Origin: Streptomyces sp. PKU-EA00015
GTDB lineage: Bacteria; Actinomycetota; Actinomycetes; Streptomycetales; Streptomycetaceae
Assembly: GCF_013387495.1 (NCBI RefSeq)
Contig: NZ_JABZEE010000025.1
Location: 124,001-188,000, forward strand
DNA: 64,000 bases
Direction of reading: 5' to 3'
The notes under the pieces are model-generated. The model had not been told where the DNA came from. It saw only the letters and a program-made list of their open reading frames with translations, and made no database searches. The translations under genes were made by a program, and so were the position numbers. Shown in pieces: positions 40,769 to 48,884 of the stretch (the stretch's first letter is position 1; every line of letters starts with the position of its first letter).

Positions 40769-40842
40769 GGGCCTGTGGCGCAGTCTGGTAGCGCACCTCG
40801 TTCGCATCGAGGGGGTCTGGGGTTCAAATCCCCACAGGTCCA
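40769..40842 (+). tRNA. tRNA-Ala(CGC)
   Basis: A 74-nt cloverleaf. The acceptor GGGCCTG/CAGGTCC contains the G3-U70 pair that is the identity mark of alanine tRNAs. The D arm is GCGC...GCGC, the anticodon stem CCTCG/CGAGG, and loop TTCGCAT gives CGC. The T arm is GGGG-TTCAAAT-CCCC. No CCA is encoded. Confidence 0.95.
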
Positions 40843-40851
40843 CCGCAGCTG

Positions 40852-40885
40852 AGAGCCCCGATCGGAGAGATCCGATCGGGGCTCT
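40852..40885 (+). terminator. tRNA-Ala terminator, 15-bp stem with GAGA loop
   Basis: Perfectly complementary arms 40852-40866 and 40871-40885, tetraloop GAGA, ending in CTCTT, ten bases after the tRNA. Confidence 0.85.
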
Positions 40886-40959
40886 TCGGCGTCGTACAGC
40901 AGCGAAGTACAGCAACTACGTCGCAACGCATCCGCGAGCATCGTCTGCATACTTCTCGG

Positions 40960-41577
40960 ATGGAGATGCGCTCAAGGGGCACCTGGCAGAACACGACGCA
41001 TGACTGGGCGAGCACGGTCGACGTCGACCACCTTCAACACATCCGCCGGAACCCGGCCCTCTTCGCCCCTGACGGCATCCGGCACCTGATCCTCGAAGTC
41101 GTCGCCTATGCGGCTGATGAGGCTGAACGCAACAACGGCGGACATTGCCGCGTCACTCTCCACGCCGACGGCTCCGTCTCCGTCTGCGATGACGGGCGCG
41201 GCACGGACACACGCCTCGACGACCGCGGCGAAGCCGTGAAGAAGCCGATCATGGCGACCAGGGACCTGCGCTTCTTCGACCACCCCGATGCACAGATACT
41301 GCCCAACGGACACCCCAGGCGCGGCATGTCCGTCGTCGCCGCACTCAGCAACCAGCTGATCCACACCAACCGCCGCCACAACGGAGCCTGGGCCCAGCGA
41401 TACGAACAAGGCGTCCCCGTCACCGGCCTGACGCCAATCGCCCATGACGGCGCGACCGGGACCACCGTCCGGTTCCTGCCCAATCAGTCCCTACGTGCCG
41501 CGAGCGCCCCGACCGCCGATGAACTGACGCGACTCGCCACAGCTTGGCCACACCTGACCCTCGAAGTCCACGGCTGA
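40960..41577 (+). CDS. GyrB/ParE-like GHKL ATP-binding domain protein, degenerate
   Basis: A 205-residue protein matching only the ATPase domain of gyrase B. RHLILEVVAYAADEA aligns with GyrB's HLVYEVVDNSIDEA, VTLHADGSVSVCDDGRGTDT with VTLHADGSVSVVDNGRG, RRGMSVVAALSNQLIHTNRR with GVSVVNALS, and YEQGVPVTGL...TGTTVRFLPN with the transducer-side strands. The catalytic Glu (E46) and nucleotide-binding Asp are kept. The Mg-binding Asn of the DN pair is Tyr (Y50) and the Asp is Ala, so ATP hydrolysis is doubtful. No transducer, toprim or GyrA-binding part is present. It stands alone after tRNA-Ala. It may be an inhibitor or regulator of gyrase, or a phage-type remnant. ATG 40960. Confidence 0.7.
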   Translation: MEMRSRGTWQNTTHDWASTVDVDHLQHIRRNPALFAPDGIRHLILEVVAYAADEAERNNGGHCRVTLHADGSVSVCDDGRGTDTRLDDRGEAVKKPIMATRDLRFFDHPDAQILPNGHPRRGMSVVAALSNQLIHTNRRHNGAWAQRYEQGVPVTGLTPIAHDGATGTTVRFLPNQSLRAASAPTADELTRLATAWPHLTLEVHG

Positions 41578-41624
41578 CGCTCCGGATGACTCACTGCCGC
41601 GGGACTGAAGCGCAACTCATGTGG

Positions 41625-41732
41625 GCAACGATCATCCGCGCGGCGGGGAACGATCTTCTGGCCGCGGGCGCCGCCGCAGCGACGAACCTGCTCGCGGTGG
41701 CGCTGGGGCGCGCGGCCGCCGGAGGGCCGTGA
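41625..41732 (+). CDS. Possible small peptide in the gap after the GHKL gene
   Basis: A 36-codon frame from ATG 41620-41625 region (MWATIIRAAGNDLLAAGAAAATNLL...) with mostly G/C third bases and one hydrophobic helix. There is no ribosome site and no known family. It could as easily be chance in GC-rich DNA. Apart from the terminator, the rest of 41578-41796 shows nothing. Confidence 0.2.
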   Translation, partial: ATIIRAAGNDLLAAGAAAATNLLAVALGRAAAGGP

Positions 41733-41755
41733 ACCCGGGGCCGCCAGGCCCCGTG

Positions 41756-41782
41756 CGGCCGGACCGTGAGCCGGTCCGGCCG
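41756..41782. terminator. 11-bp stem terminator after the serine protease gene
   Basis: Arms 41756-41766 and 41772-41782 are perfectly complementary with a 5-base loop, 15 bases past the protease stop. Confidence 0.75.
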
Positions 41783-41796
41783 TGCGGGACAGGGGC

Positions 41797-42747
41797 TCAG
41801 GAGGCCTGTGCCTTGTCGTAGACCGCCTTGGCCTCGTTGCCGAAGTACGGGCCGAACATCCGGTTGGGCAGGAAGGTGTACCCGAAGCTGTTCACCGAGA
41901 CCTGCAGGCCGGTGCCGGTCGCCTCGCTGAACGAGGTGAACCACGGACCGCCGCTGGAGCCGCCGGTCATGTTGCAGCCCAGGCTGTGGTCCTGCGAGAA
42001 GAGGAAGTCCTTCGAGCTGTTGCCGCTGCAGTGGATCAGCTTGCTGCCGTCGTACGGGGCGGCGGCGGGGAAGCCGAAGGCGTACATCGCCTTGTTGTAA
42101 CCGCCGTTGAACTGCAGGCCCTGCGCGCCGACGGTCTGCGCCAGCGTCCTGCCGTTCAGCGGGGCGACGACGGCCGCGCCCACGTCGTAGTTGATGTCCT
42201 CGCTCGCCGCCCACTGGTCGGTCGCCAGGGTCTTCGTCGCGCTCCATTGTCCGTACGGGGCATGGCCGTTGTTGTAGGCGGGGACGAAGACCCAGTTGGT
42301 GTGCCAGGAGCCCTGGTACTTCACGCAGTGGCCGGCGGTGATGACCGTGCTGCCGTTCTGGCTGGTGACCGAGTTGCCGGAACAGGACGCCGTACGGCCC
42401 TGGAAGGTGAAGAACACCCGGCCCGACGTCTTCACGACGGCTCCGCCGCCGGTCCAGGGACCACCGGGCTGCGGGAACGCGGTCGGCGCGATCACCGTCT
42501 TCTCGCCGCCGGGCGCGGGGGCCTTGACCGAGCCGGGGACGGTGCGGATCAGGTCGAGCGGGGTGGCGGCGCGCATGCGCTCGGCGGTCCAGAAGCCGGT
42601 CGGCGCCTGCTTCGGGGCGAAGGACGCGGGCGTGGAGGTGGGAGGAGAGGGAACGGGGGCCGCGGCGGCGGAGGCGGCCGACAGGGCCCCGGCGAACAGG
42701 GCCGTGACGGCCAGCACGGTGCCGGCGATGGTGCGATGGCGTCTCAC
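41797..42747 (-). CDS. Secreted trypsin-like serine protease (S1, V8-like)
   Basis: A 316-residue secreted protease. The signal peptide is MRRHRTIAGTVLAVTALFAGALSAASAAAA (cleavage near residue 30), followed by a propeptide to about residue 85. The catalytic triad reads H140 in VITAGHC, D188 in INYDVGAAV, and S265 in MTGGSSGGPW. Paired cysteines flank the His (S-C121 and H-C141) and sit near the Ser. The wide spacing and DINYDVG resemble glutamyl-endopeptidase-like (S1B) enzymes, so cleavage after acidic residues is possible but not certain. ATG 42747 has AAGGAGA upstream. It is monocistronic between terminators. Confidence 0.9.
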   Translation of the reverse strand: MRRHRTIAGTVLAVTALFAGALSAASAAAAPVPSPPTSTPASFAPKQAPTGFWTAERMRAATPLDLIRTVPGSVKAPAPGGEKTVIAPTAFPQPGGPWTGGGAVVKTSGRVFFTFQGRTASCSGNSVTSQNGSTVITAGHCVKYQGSWHTNWVFVPAYNNGHAPYGQWSATKTLATDQWAASEDINYDVGAAVVAPLNGRTLAQTVGAQGLQFNGGYNKAMYAFGFPAAAPYDGSKLIHCSGNSSKDFLFSQDHSLGCNMTGGSSGGPWFTSFSEATGTGLQVSVNSFGYTFLPNRMFGPYFGNEAKAVYDKAQAS

Positions 42748-42857
42748 GCAGGTCTCCTTCTGCCGTGCCCGCCCGGTGGCGCACGAGGGCGGGGTGGGGG
42801 ACGAGGCGGTGCGGAAGGACGTGCGTGAGGCAGGGTGCCACGAAAGGCGCGGCTATG

Positions 42858-43346
42858 TCAGGAGCGCGTCAAAGGTTTGGCCATGCACAGGCTGCTCTCG
42901 TAGCAGCGGTAGTGGCCGAATTTCGCGCAGGGTTCGTAGCCGCTGGACCGGTAGAGCGCTATCGCCTCGGGCTGCATGTCGCCGGTCTCCAGGACCATCC
43001 GGATCCGGCCGGCGGCGCGGGCGTCCTCTTCCAGGGCGGCGAGGATGCGGCGGGCGAGGCCGAGCCCGCGGGCCTCGGGGACCACGTACATGCGCTTCAG
43101 CTCGGCGTCGCCGTCCGAGTACCCCATCGGGTTCTCGTCCTGGGTCCGCCAGCCACCGGTGGCCACGGGGCGCTCGTGGACGTCGTACGCGATGAGATAC
43201 AGGCCACTCGGCCGCTCGAACATCGAGGCGTCGAGGGGGGTGGCGTCGCCCTCCCCGTCCCCGTAGCGCTCGACGTACTCGAGCTGGACCTGGTCGTTGA
43301 GTTTGACGGCGTCGGGGTGGTCGAACGCCATGGCTCTGAGCTGCAT
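42858..43346 (-). CDS. GNAT N-acetyltransferase
   Basis: A 162-residue acetyltransferase. The acetyl-CoA loop is AELKRMYVVPEARGLGLARRILAALEEDARAAG. The substrate strand region is GLYLIAYDVHERPVATGGWRTQDENPMGYSDG, and the tail LETGDMQPEAIALYRSSGYEPCAKFGHY is typical of the YjhQ/PhnO-like group. ATG 43346 (MQLRAMAFDHPDAVKLN) is chosen because the open frame above it runs into the divergent exonuclease gene. The substrate is unknown. The short gap to exoIII (85 bases) probably holds both promoters. Confidence 0.88.
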   Translation of the reverse strand: MQLRAMAFDHPDAVKLNDQVQLEYVERYGDGEGDATPLDASMFERPSGLYLIAYDVHERPVATGGWRTQDENPMGYSDGDAELKRMYVVPEARGLGLARRILAALEEDARAAGRIRMVLETGDMQPEAIALYRSSGYEPCAKFGHYRCYESSLCMAKPLTRS

Positions 43347-43431
43347 GCGGAAAAGCGTACGGGGATGCGCACCGGAGCGGGTGCGGCGGCGGACCGACCC
43401 GGCCGGCCGGCCGGGTCGGTAGGCTGCCGGA

Positions 43432-44229
43432 ATGCTCACCGTGACCTCCGTGAATGTGAACGGGCTGCGCGCCGCCGCGAAGAAGGGCTTCGGCCCGTGG
43501 CTGGCGGGCTCCTCCGCCGACGTGGTCTGCCTCCAGGAGGTGCGCGCGGAGGCCGACCAGCTGCCGGCCGAGGTGCGCAGCCCCGAGGGGTGGTTCACGG
43601 TGCACGCCCCGGCCGCCGCGAAGGGACGCGCGGGGGTCGCCCTGTACACGCGGCGCGAGCCGGACGGGGTGCGGATCGGCTTCGGGTCGAGCGAGTTCGA
43701 CGGCGCCGGCCGGTACGTGGAGGCCGACCTCCCCGGAGTCACCGTCGCGAGCCTGTACCTGCCCTCCGGTGAGGTGGGCACGGAGCGGCAGGACGAGAAG
43801 ACGCGGTTCATGGACGAGTTCCTGCCGTACCTGAAGGAGCTGCGGGAGCGGGCGGCCGCGGACGGCCGCGAGGTCGTGGTCTGCGGCGACTGGAACATCG
43901 CCCACCAGGAGGCCGACCTCAGGAACTGGAAGGGCAACCGGAAGAACTCGGGCTTCCTCCCCGAGGAGCGCGACTGGCTCACCCGGGTGTACGGGGAGGC
44001 CGGTTACGTGGACGTGGTGCGCGCCCTGCACCCCGACCAGGAGGGCCCCTACTCGTGGTGGTCCTACCGTGGGCGGGCCTTCGACAACGACACGGGCTGG
44101 CGCATCGACCTCCAGGTGGCGACGCCCGGTCTCGCGCAGCGGGCCGTGAAGGCGTGGGTGGAGCGGGCCGCGACGCACGGCGAGCGCTGGAGCGACCACG
44201 CGCCGGTGAGCGCCGTCTACGAACTCTGA
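43432..44229 (+). CDS. xth: Exodeoxyribonuclease III / AP endonuclease
   Basis: A 265-residue exonuclease III family enzyme for base excision repair. It cuts DNA at abasic sites and removes blocked 3' ends. All family motifs appear: VTSVNVNGLRAA, VVCLQEVRAE (metal-binding Glu), SLYLPSGEVG, VVCGDWNIAHQEADLRNWKGNRKNSGFLPEERDWL (catalytic Asp/Asn), YSWWSYRGRAFDNDTGWRIDLQVAT, and the final WSDHAPV histidine. Length is normal. Start ATG 43432. Its last 13 bases overlap the end of the convergent MerR gene. Confidence 0.93.
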   Translation: MLTVTSVNVNGLRAAAKKGFGPWLAGSSADVVCLQEVRAEADQLPAEVRSPEGWFTVHAPAAAKGRAGVALYTRREPDGVRIGFGSSEFDGAGRYVEADLPGVTVASLYLPSGEVGTERQDEKTRFMDEFLPYLKELRERAAADGREVVVCGDWNIAHQEADLRNWKGNRKNSGFLPEERDWLTRVYGEAGYVDVVRALHPDQEGPYSWWSYRGRAFDNDTGWRIDLQVATPGLAQRAVKAWVERAATHGERWSDHAPVSAVYEL

Positions 44230-44951
44230 GCGGCGTCCGGGCGGCCGGGCTCGTCGTCCGGCCGGCCGGCCGGGGCCGGGTGCTCGCGGCTCTCGTGCTC
44301 CTCGCCCGGTGACGGCGTGCGCAGGCGCCGGTCCATCGCCATCGACAGCTCCGCGTCGACCACGCTCTTGGCCAGCGGGCGCAGGCGCTCCAGCTCGGAC
44401 TCCGCGCTGTGGGCCGTGAGCATGTCGATGAACAGTTCCGCCAGCGCGTCCGCGTGCGTGCGGACCCGGCGGCCCGTCTCCAGGACCGCCGCGAGCGGCA
44501 CGCCCTCCCGTACCAGCTCGGCCGAGACGTCCAGGAGCCTGCGGCTGATGTGGACGATCTCGTCACCGTCGGTCGCCAGGTAGCCCAGCTCCAGCGCCTT
44601 GGCGAAGTTCTCCGGGGTGACCTCGCCCTCGAAGTAGTCGGCGAGGGCCTCCGGGGTGAGCCGGACCGGTGTCTCCTCGGTGGGTTCGCCCAGGCCGAGG
44701 ACCTCGCCGACGTCCCGGCCGCTCTCGAACGCGGTCGCGAGGTCCGCGATGCCGTTGAGCGTGTGGCCGCGCTCCAGCAGGGCGGCGATCGTCCGCAGCC
44801 TGGCCAGGTGATGTTCGTCGTACCAGGCGATGCGGCCCTCGCGGCGAGGTGGCTGTATCAGGCCGCGCTCGCGGTAGAAGCGCAGGGTGCGCACCGTGAT
44901 GCCGGCCTCCTTGGCCAATTCCTCCATGCGGTACTCGCGCGCCTCAGTCAC
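44217..44951 (-). CDS. MerR family transcriptional regulator
   Basis: A 244-residue MerR-type activator. The winged helix and coiled coil are EYRMEELAKEAGITVRTLRFYRERGLIQPPRREGRIAWYDEHHLARLRTIAALLERGHTLNGIADL. The C-terminal 150 residues form a helical effector domain with no metal-binding cysteines, so the signal is probably organic, followed by a disordered tail. It is divergent from the BVMO/hydrolase/SDR operon, and an imperfect inverted repeat lies between. It is the likely switch for that operon; MerR proteins untwist an over-long promoter spacer when bound by the inducer. Confidence 0.9.
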   Translation of the reverse strand: MTEAREYRMEELAKEAGITVRTLRFYRERGLIQPPRREGRIAWYDEHHLARLRTIAALLERGHTLNGIADLATAFESGRDVGEVLGLGEPTEETPVRLTPEALADYFEGEVTPENFAKALELGYLATDGDEIVHISRRLLDVSAELVREGVPLAAVLETGRRVRTHADALAELFIDMLTAHSAESELERLRPLAKSVVDAELSMAMDRRLRTPSPGEEHESREHPAPAGRPDDEPGRPDAAQSS

Positions 44952-44964
44952 AGCAGCAGCCTAT

Positions 44965-44981
44965 GTTGTACCACCGGTAAC
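44965..44981. promoter_or_regulatory. Candidate MerR site GTTGTACCACCGGTAAC
   Basis: An imperfect inverted repeat (GTT..TACC / GGTAAC) 13 bases upstream of the merR start and 130 bases before the BVMO gene. It is the only inverted repeat I see in the 44952-45110 gap. Confidence 0.35.
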
Positions 44982-45110
44982 TTGTGGGCGCCGACCCCTA
45001 CCGCTCGGTATGCCGCTGCTCTACCCTCCCAACCATGCCAGTGATTGCTGGCAGTTTCTTTGCGGTACGGCGATCCGGGACGTTCAGCGGTTTCAGCGGG
45101 AGGCAGCGGT

Positions 45111-46658
45111 ATGACCGAGCAGCACGAGCACGTACGAGTGGCGGTGATCGGATCCGGATTCGGTGGCCTCGGCGCCGCGGTCCGGCTGCGCCGCGAAGGC
45201 ATCACCGACTTCGTCGTCCTGGAGCGCGCGGACTCGGTCGGCGGCACCTGGCGGGACAACGACTACCCGGGCTGTGCCTGCGACGTGCCCTCCCACCTCT
45301 ACTCGTTCTCCTTCGCGCCCAACCCCGACTGGCCGCGCACCTTCTCCGGGCAGGAGCACATCCGTGCCTACCTGGAGCACGTCGCCGACACCTTCCGGCT
45401 CCGTTCCCATCTGCGCCTGAAGCACGAGGTGCTGATGACGCGCTGGGACAGCGACGCCCTCCGGTGGGACATCGAGACCTCGCGGGGCCGGTTCACCGCG
45501 GACGTCGTCGTCTCCGCGAGCGGGCCGCTGTCCGACCCGAGGACGCCCGACATCCCCGGCCTGGACGGCTTCCCGGGCAAGGTCTTCCACTCGGCCCGCT
45601 GGGACCACGACTACGACATCACCGGCAAGCGCGTGGCCGTGATCGGGACCGGGGCGTCGGCGATCCAGATCGTGCCCGCGATCCAGCCCGAGGTGGGCCG
45701 GCTGACCCTGTTCCAGCGCACGCCCCCGTGGGTCATGCCGCGCATCGACCGCAGGATCTCCGGGGCCGAGCGCTGGCTGCACCGTCGGCTGCCGTTCACC
45801 GGGGCCGCGCGGCGCGGCCTGCTCTGGGGCATTCGGGAGCTCCAGGTCCAGGCGTTCACCAAGCGGCCGGGCGAGCTCGGGATCGTGGAGCGGCTGGCCA
45901 AGGCCAACATGGCCAAGGCGATCAAGGACCCGGCGCTGCGCGCCAAGCTGACGCCCTCGTACCGCATCGGCTGCAAGCGCATCCTGCTCTCCAGCACCTA
46001 CTACCCGGCACTCGCGCAGCCCAATGTGGACGTCGTCGCCTCCGGGCTGACCGAGGTGCACGGGTCGACCGTGGTCGCCGCGGACGGGACCAGGACGGAG
46101 GTCGACGCGATCATCTTCGGCACCGGGTTCCACGTCACCGACATGCCGATCGCCGAACGCGTCGTCGGCGCCGAGGGGATCACGCTGGCGGAGGCGTGGA
46201 AGGACGGCATGGAATCGCTGCGCGGCGCGTCCGCGGCGGGCTTCCCCAACTTCATGACGATCATCGGCCCGAACACGGGGCTCGGGAACTCCTCCATGAT
46301 CCTGATGATCGAGTCGCAGCTGAACTACATGGCCGACTATCTGCGCCAGCTCGCCCTGCTCGGCGAGGGCAGCGTCCTCGCCGCCCGGCCCTCCGCCGTG
46401 CACGCCTGGAACCGGCGCGTGCAGGAACGGATGAAGCGCACCGTCTGGAACACCGGCGGCTGCACCAGCTGGTACCTCGACGCCAACGGCCGCAACACCA
46501 CCATCTGGCCGGGCACGACGACCGAGTTCCGCAGCGCGACGCGGCGGGTGGACCTCGACGAGTACGAGGTGATCCGCGCCCGCAAGGTCCCGGCTCCCGC
46601 CGCGGCCGCTGACGCCCAGGTCGCGAAGGACACGAAGGACGCGGAGGTCGTCGCATGA
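45111..46658 (+). CDS. Flavin monooxygenase, Baeyer-Villiger type
   Basis: A 515-residue FAD/NADPH monooxygenase. The FAD-binding Rossmann motif is VAVIGSGFGGLGAAVRL (N-terminus). The Baeyer-Villiger fingerprint FxGxxxHxxxW is exact in FPGKVFHSARW (about residues 154-164). The NADPH-binding motif GTGASAIQIVP follows. It should insert oxygen into a ketone or oxidise a lipid-like or steroid-like substrate. ATG 45111 has GGGAGGC upstream. It overlaps an alpha/beta hydrolase gene by four bases, and that gene overlaps an SDR gene. Ketone to ester to hydrolysis products is a natural pathway for these three. The layout recalls the mycobacterial mymA operon. Confidence 0.9.
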   Translation: MTEQHEHVRVAVIGSGFGGLGAAVRLRREGITDFVVLERADSVGGTWRDNDYPGCACDVPSHLYSFSFAPNPDWPRTFSGQEHIRAYLEHVADTFRLRSHLRLKHEVLMTRWDSDALRWDIETSRGRFTADVVVSASGPLSDPRTPDIPGLDGFPGKVFHSARWDHDYDITGKRVAVIGTGASAIQIVPAIQPEVGRLTLFQRTPPWVMPRIDRRISGAERWLHRRLPFTGAARRGLLWGIRELQVQAFTKRPGELGIVERLAKANMAKAIKDPALRAKLTPSYRIGCKRILLSSTYYPALAQPNVDVVASGLTEVHGSTVVAADGTRTEVDAIIFGTGFHVTDMPIAERVVGAEGITLAEAWKDGMESLRGASAAGFPNFMTIIGPNTGLGNSSMILMIESQLNYMADYLRQLALLGEGSVLAARPSAVHAWNRRVQERMKRTVWNTGGCTSWYLDANGRNTTIWPGTTTEFRSATRRVDLDEYEVIRARKVPAPAAAADAQVAKDTKDAEVVA

Positions 46659-47572
46659 GCCGCCTGCTCCGGAGCGCTCGGCGCACCGATGCGCCCCCCG
46701 TCGCCGACCGCGAACTGACCGCGCTTTCCGCCGACGGCTCCCGCATCCACGTCGAGGTCCACGGCCGCGAGGACGCGCCGGCCGTCGTCCTCGCCCACGG
46801 CTGGACCTGCTCCACCCTCTTCTGGGCCGCCCAGATACGCGACCTCGCCGCCGACCACCGCGTCGTCGTCTACGACCAGCGCGGTCACGGCCGCACCCCG
46901 GCCGGGCCCGTCGGCACCGAGCGGCTCGCCGACGACCTGGAGGCCGTGCTCGCGGCGGCCCTCGCCCCGGGCGAGAGAGCCGTCGTCGCAGGACACTCCA
47001 TGGGCGGCATGACGATCATGGCCGCGTCCCGGCGTCCCGGCTTCCGCGAGCACGCCGCCGCGGCGCTGCTGTGCAGCACCGGAGCCGCCCGGCTCACCGC
47101 CGAGTCGCTGGTCGTGCCCATGCGGCCCGGTCCGCTGCGCACCCGGCTCACGCACCTGATCCTCGGTGCGCGCGCCCCGCTCGGGCCGGTCACGCCGCTG
47201 TCCCGGCGCATCCTCAAGTACGCGACCATGGCCCCCGGCTCGTCGCCGGAGCGGGTCGACGCGTGCGCCCGCATCGTCCACGCCTGTCCGAGGACGGCCC
47301 GCGTGGCGTGGTCGCACGTGCTCGGCGAGCTCGACCTCGACGAGGGCGTACGGGCGCTGACCGTGCCGACCGTCGTGGTGGCGGGCACGGTGGACCGGCT
47401 CACGCCGCTGGTGCACGCCAAGCGGCTCGCCCTCGACCTGCCGCACTGCGTCGGGCTGGTGGAACTCGCGGGCATGGGACACATGACACCGGTCGAGGCG
47501 CCCGAGGCGGTGACCGGGAAGATCCGCGAGCTGGCCGGCACGTACCTGACCACGAAGGAGGAGGTCGCATGA
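46655..47572 (+). CDS. Alpha/beta hydrolase
   Basis: A 305-residue hydrolase. The oxyanion block is VVLAHGWTCSTLFWAAQIRDLA and the nucleophile elbow is VVAGHSMGGMTI (Ser). The acid is probably the Asp in VVAGTVDRLTPLVHAKRLA, and the His lies in LAGMGHMTPVEAPEAV. It probably hydrolyses the ester made by the upstream monooxygenase. It overlaps both neighbours by four bases (ATGA), so the three are translated together. The first 20 residues are basic and may be a short extension. The substrate is inferred only from context. Confidence 0.88.
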   Translation: MSRLLRSARRTDAPPVADRELTALSADGSRIHVEVHGREDAPAVVLAHGWTCSTLFWAAQIRDLAADHRVVVYDQRGHGRTPAGPVGTERLADDLEAVLAAALAPGERAVVAGHSMGGMTIMAASRRPGFREHAAAALLCSTGAARLTAESLVVPMRPGPLRTRLTHLILGARAPLGPVTPLSRRILKYATMAPGSSPERVDACARIVHACPRTARVAWSHVLGELDLDEGVRALTVPTVVVAGTVDRLTPLVHAKRLALDLPHCVGLVELAGMGHMTPVEAPEAVTGKIRELAGTYLTTKEEVA

Positions 47573-48474
47573 GCAGGCGCAGCCTGGAAGGCCAGGTCGC
47601 GGTCGTCACCGGCGCGGCGCGCGGCGTCGGAGAGCTGCTGGCCCGCAAGCTGTCGGCCCGCGGGGCGAAGGTCGCGCTCGTCGGCCTCGAACCGGACGAG
47701 CTGAAGAAGGTCGCGGCCCGCCTCCACACCGAGTGCGACCACTGGTACGCGGACGTCACCGACCACGAGGCCATGGCGCGGGTCGCGCAGGAGGTCAAGG
47801 AGCGCTTCGGCAAGGTCGACATCGTCGTCGCCAACGCCGGCGTGGCGGCGGGCGGTCCGTTCGTCGACTCCGACCCGGTGGCCTGGCGGCGCGTGATCGA
47901 GGTCAATCTGGTCGGCAGCGCGGTGACGGGGCGGGCGTTCCTGCCCGTGCTGGTGGAGAGCCGTGGCTACTTCCTTCAGATCGCGTCGCTGGCGGCGATC
48001 ACGCCGGCGCCGATGATGTCCGCGTACTGCGCGTCCAAGTCGGGCGTGGAGGCGTTCGCGCACTGCCTGCGTGCCGAGGTCGGCTACCGGGGTGTGACGG
48101 TCGGCGTCGGCTACCTGTCCTGGACGGACACGGACATGGTGCGCGGCGCGGACCAGGACGACGTGATGCGCGACCTGCGCAAGCGGCTGCCGTGGCCGGC
48201 GAACCGCACGTATCCGCTGGGTCCGGCCGTGGACCGCATCGTGGCCGGTATCGAACGCCGCTCGGCGCACGTGTACGCGCAGTGGTGGCTGCGGGGCATG
48301 CAGTCGGTGCGCGGCTACCTGCCCGCCGTCATCGGGACCGTCGGCCAGCGGGAGGTGCGGCGGTTCGCGCCCAGGCTCGCCGACGTCTCGAAGGGCCTGG
48401 TGGGAGCGGGTGGAGCGGCGGACGAGTCGGCCCGCGCGGCGGGCGCCGTCACGAAGCATGGCAGCCGCCGCTGA
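47569..48474 (+). CDS. Short-chain dehydrogenase/reductase
   Basis: A 301-residue SDR. The cofactor motif TGAARGVGELLARKL and NAGVAAGGP are intact, and the active site is S...Y-C-A-S-K in IASLAAITPAPMMSAYCASKSGVEAF. The longer C-terminal part (YPLGPAVDRIVAGIERRSAHVYAQWWLRGMQSVRGYLPAV) is amphipathic and occurs in the SadH-like lipid-oxidising subgroup. ATG 47569 overlaps the hydrolase stop. It probably supplies or removes the alcohol/ketone substrate of the monooxygenase. It is the third gene of the operon; no further gene follows in the same frame context. Confidence 0.9.
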   Translation: MSRRSLEGQVAVVTGAARGVGELLARKLSARGAKVALVGLEPDELKKVAARLHTECDHWYADVTDHEAMARVAQEVKERFGKVDIVVANAGVAAGGPFVDSDPVAWRRVIEVNLVGSAVTGRAFLPVLVESRGYFLQIASLAAITPAPMMSAYCASKSGVEAFAHCLRAEVGYRGVTVGVGYLSWTDTDMVRGADQDDVMRDLRKRLPWPANRTYPLGPAVDRIVAGIERRSAHVYAQWWLRGMQSVRGYLPAVIGTVGQREVRRFAPRLADVSKGLVGAGGAADESARAAGAVTKHGSRR

Positions 48475-48586
48475 TCGAAATGCGCGGTATGTGCCTGCGT
48501 GCGAGGCTGGTCGAGGTCAGGGGGCGGCGGTCCCCTCGGGGGTGTGCCCGCCCCCGGCCTCCTCATCCTTCCGGGAGTGACGTCTC

Positions 48587-48805
48587 ATGGGTATGTCGGA
48601 CCAGTCCAAGGAAAAGGCGCAGGAGAGCGCCGATCGGGCGCAGCAGAAGGCGCAGGGCGGCGGCCGGGGCGAGCGGCCGTCGAAGCGCGTGAGCCAGGAC
48701 CGTGACAGGGAACCGCAGCGGGGGACGGGGCCCGACGACGCACGGGACGCGCAGGAGGCGATGCAGGAGGCCCTGGACCGGTTCAACCAGGACTACGACG
48801 CCTGA
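48587..48805 (+). CDS. Small hydrophilic conserved protein
   Basis: A 72-residue, highly charged protein (KEKAQESADRAQQKAQGGGRGERPSKRVSQDRDREPQRG) with an amphipathic C-terminal helix (DARDAQEAMQEALDRFNQDYDA). No membrane segment. ATG 48587 follows GGGAG; ATG 48593 is a close alternative. Such small disordered or helical proteins are common in Streptomyces and some are stress-induced. Function is unknown. It stands alone between the SDR gene and the tricorn gene. Confidence 0.65.
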   Translation: MGMSDQSKEKAQESADRAQQKAQGGGRGERPSKRVSQDRDREPQRGTGPDDARDAQEAMQEALDRFNQDYDA

Positions 48806-48884
48806 CACGCCGCGTACAGCCGCGTACACGAGAAGGCGCACCCGCTCCTCGCGGGTGCGCCTTCGCCGTCTGCCGGGGCGGCGG

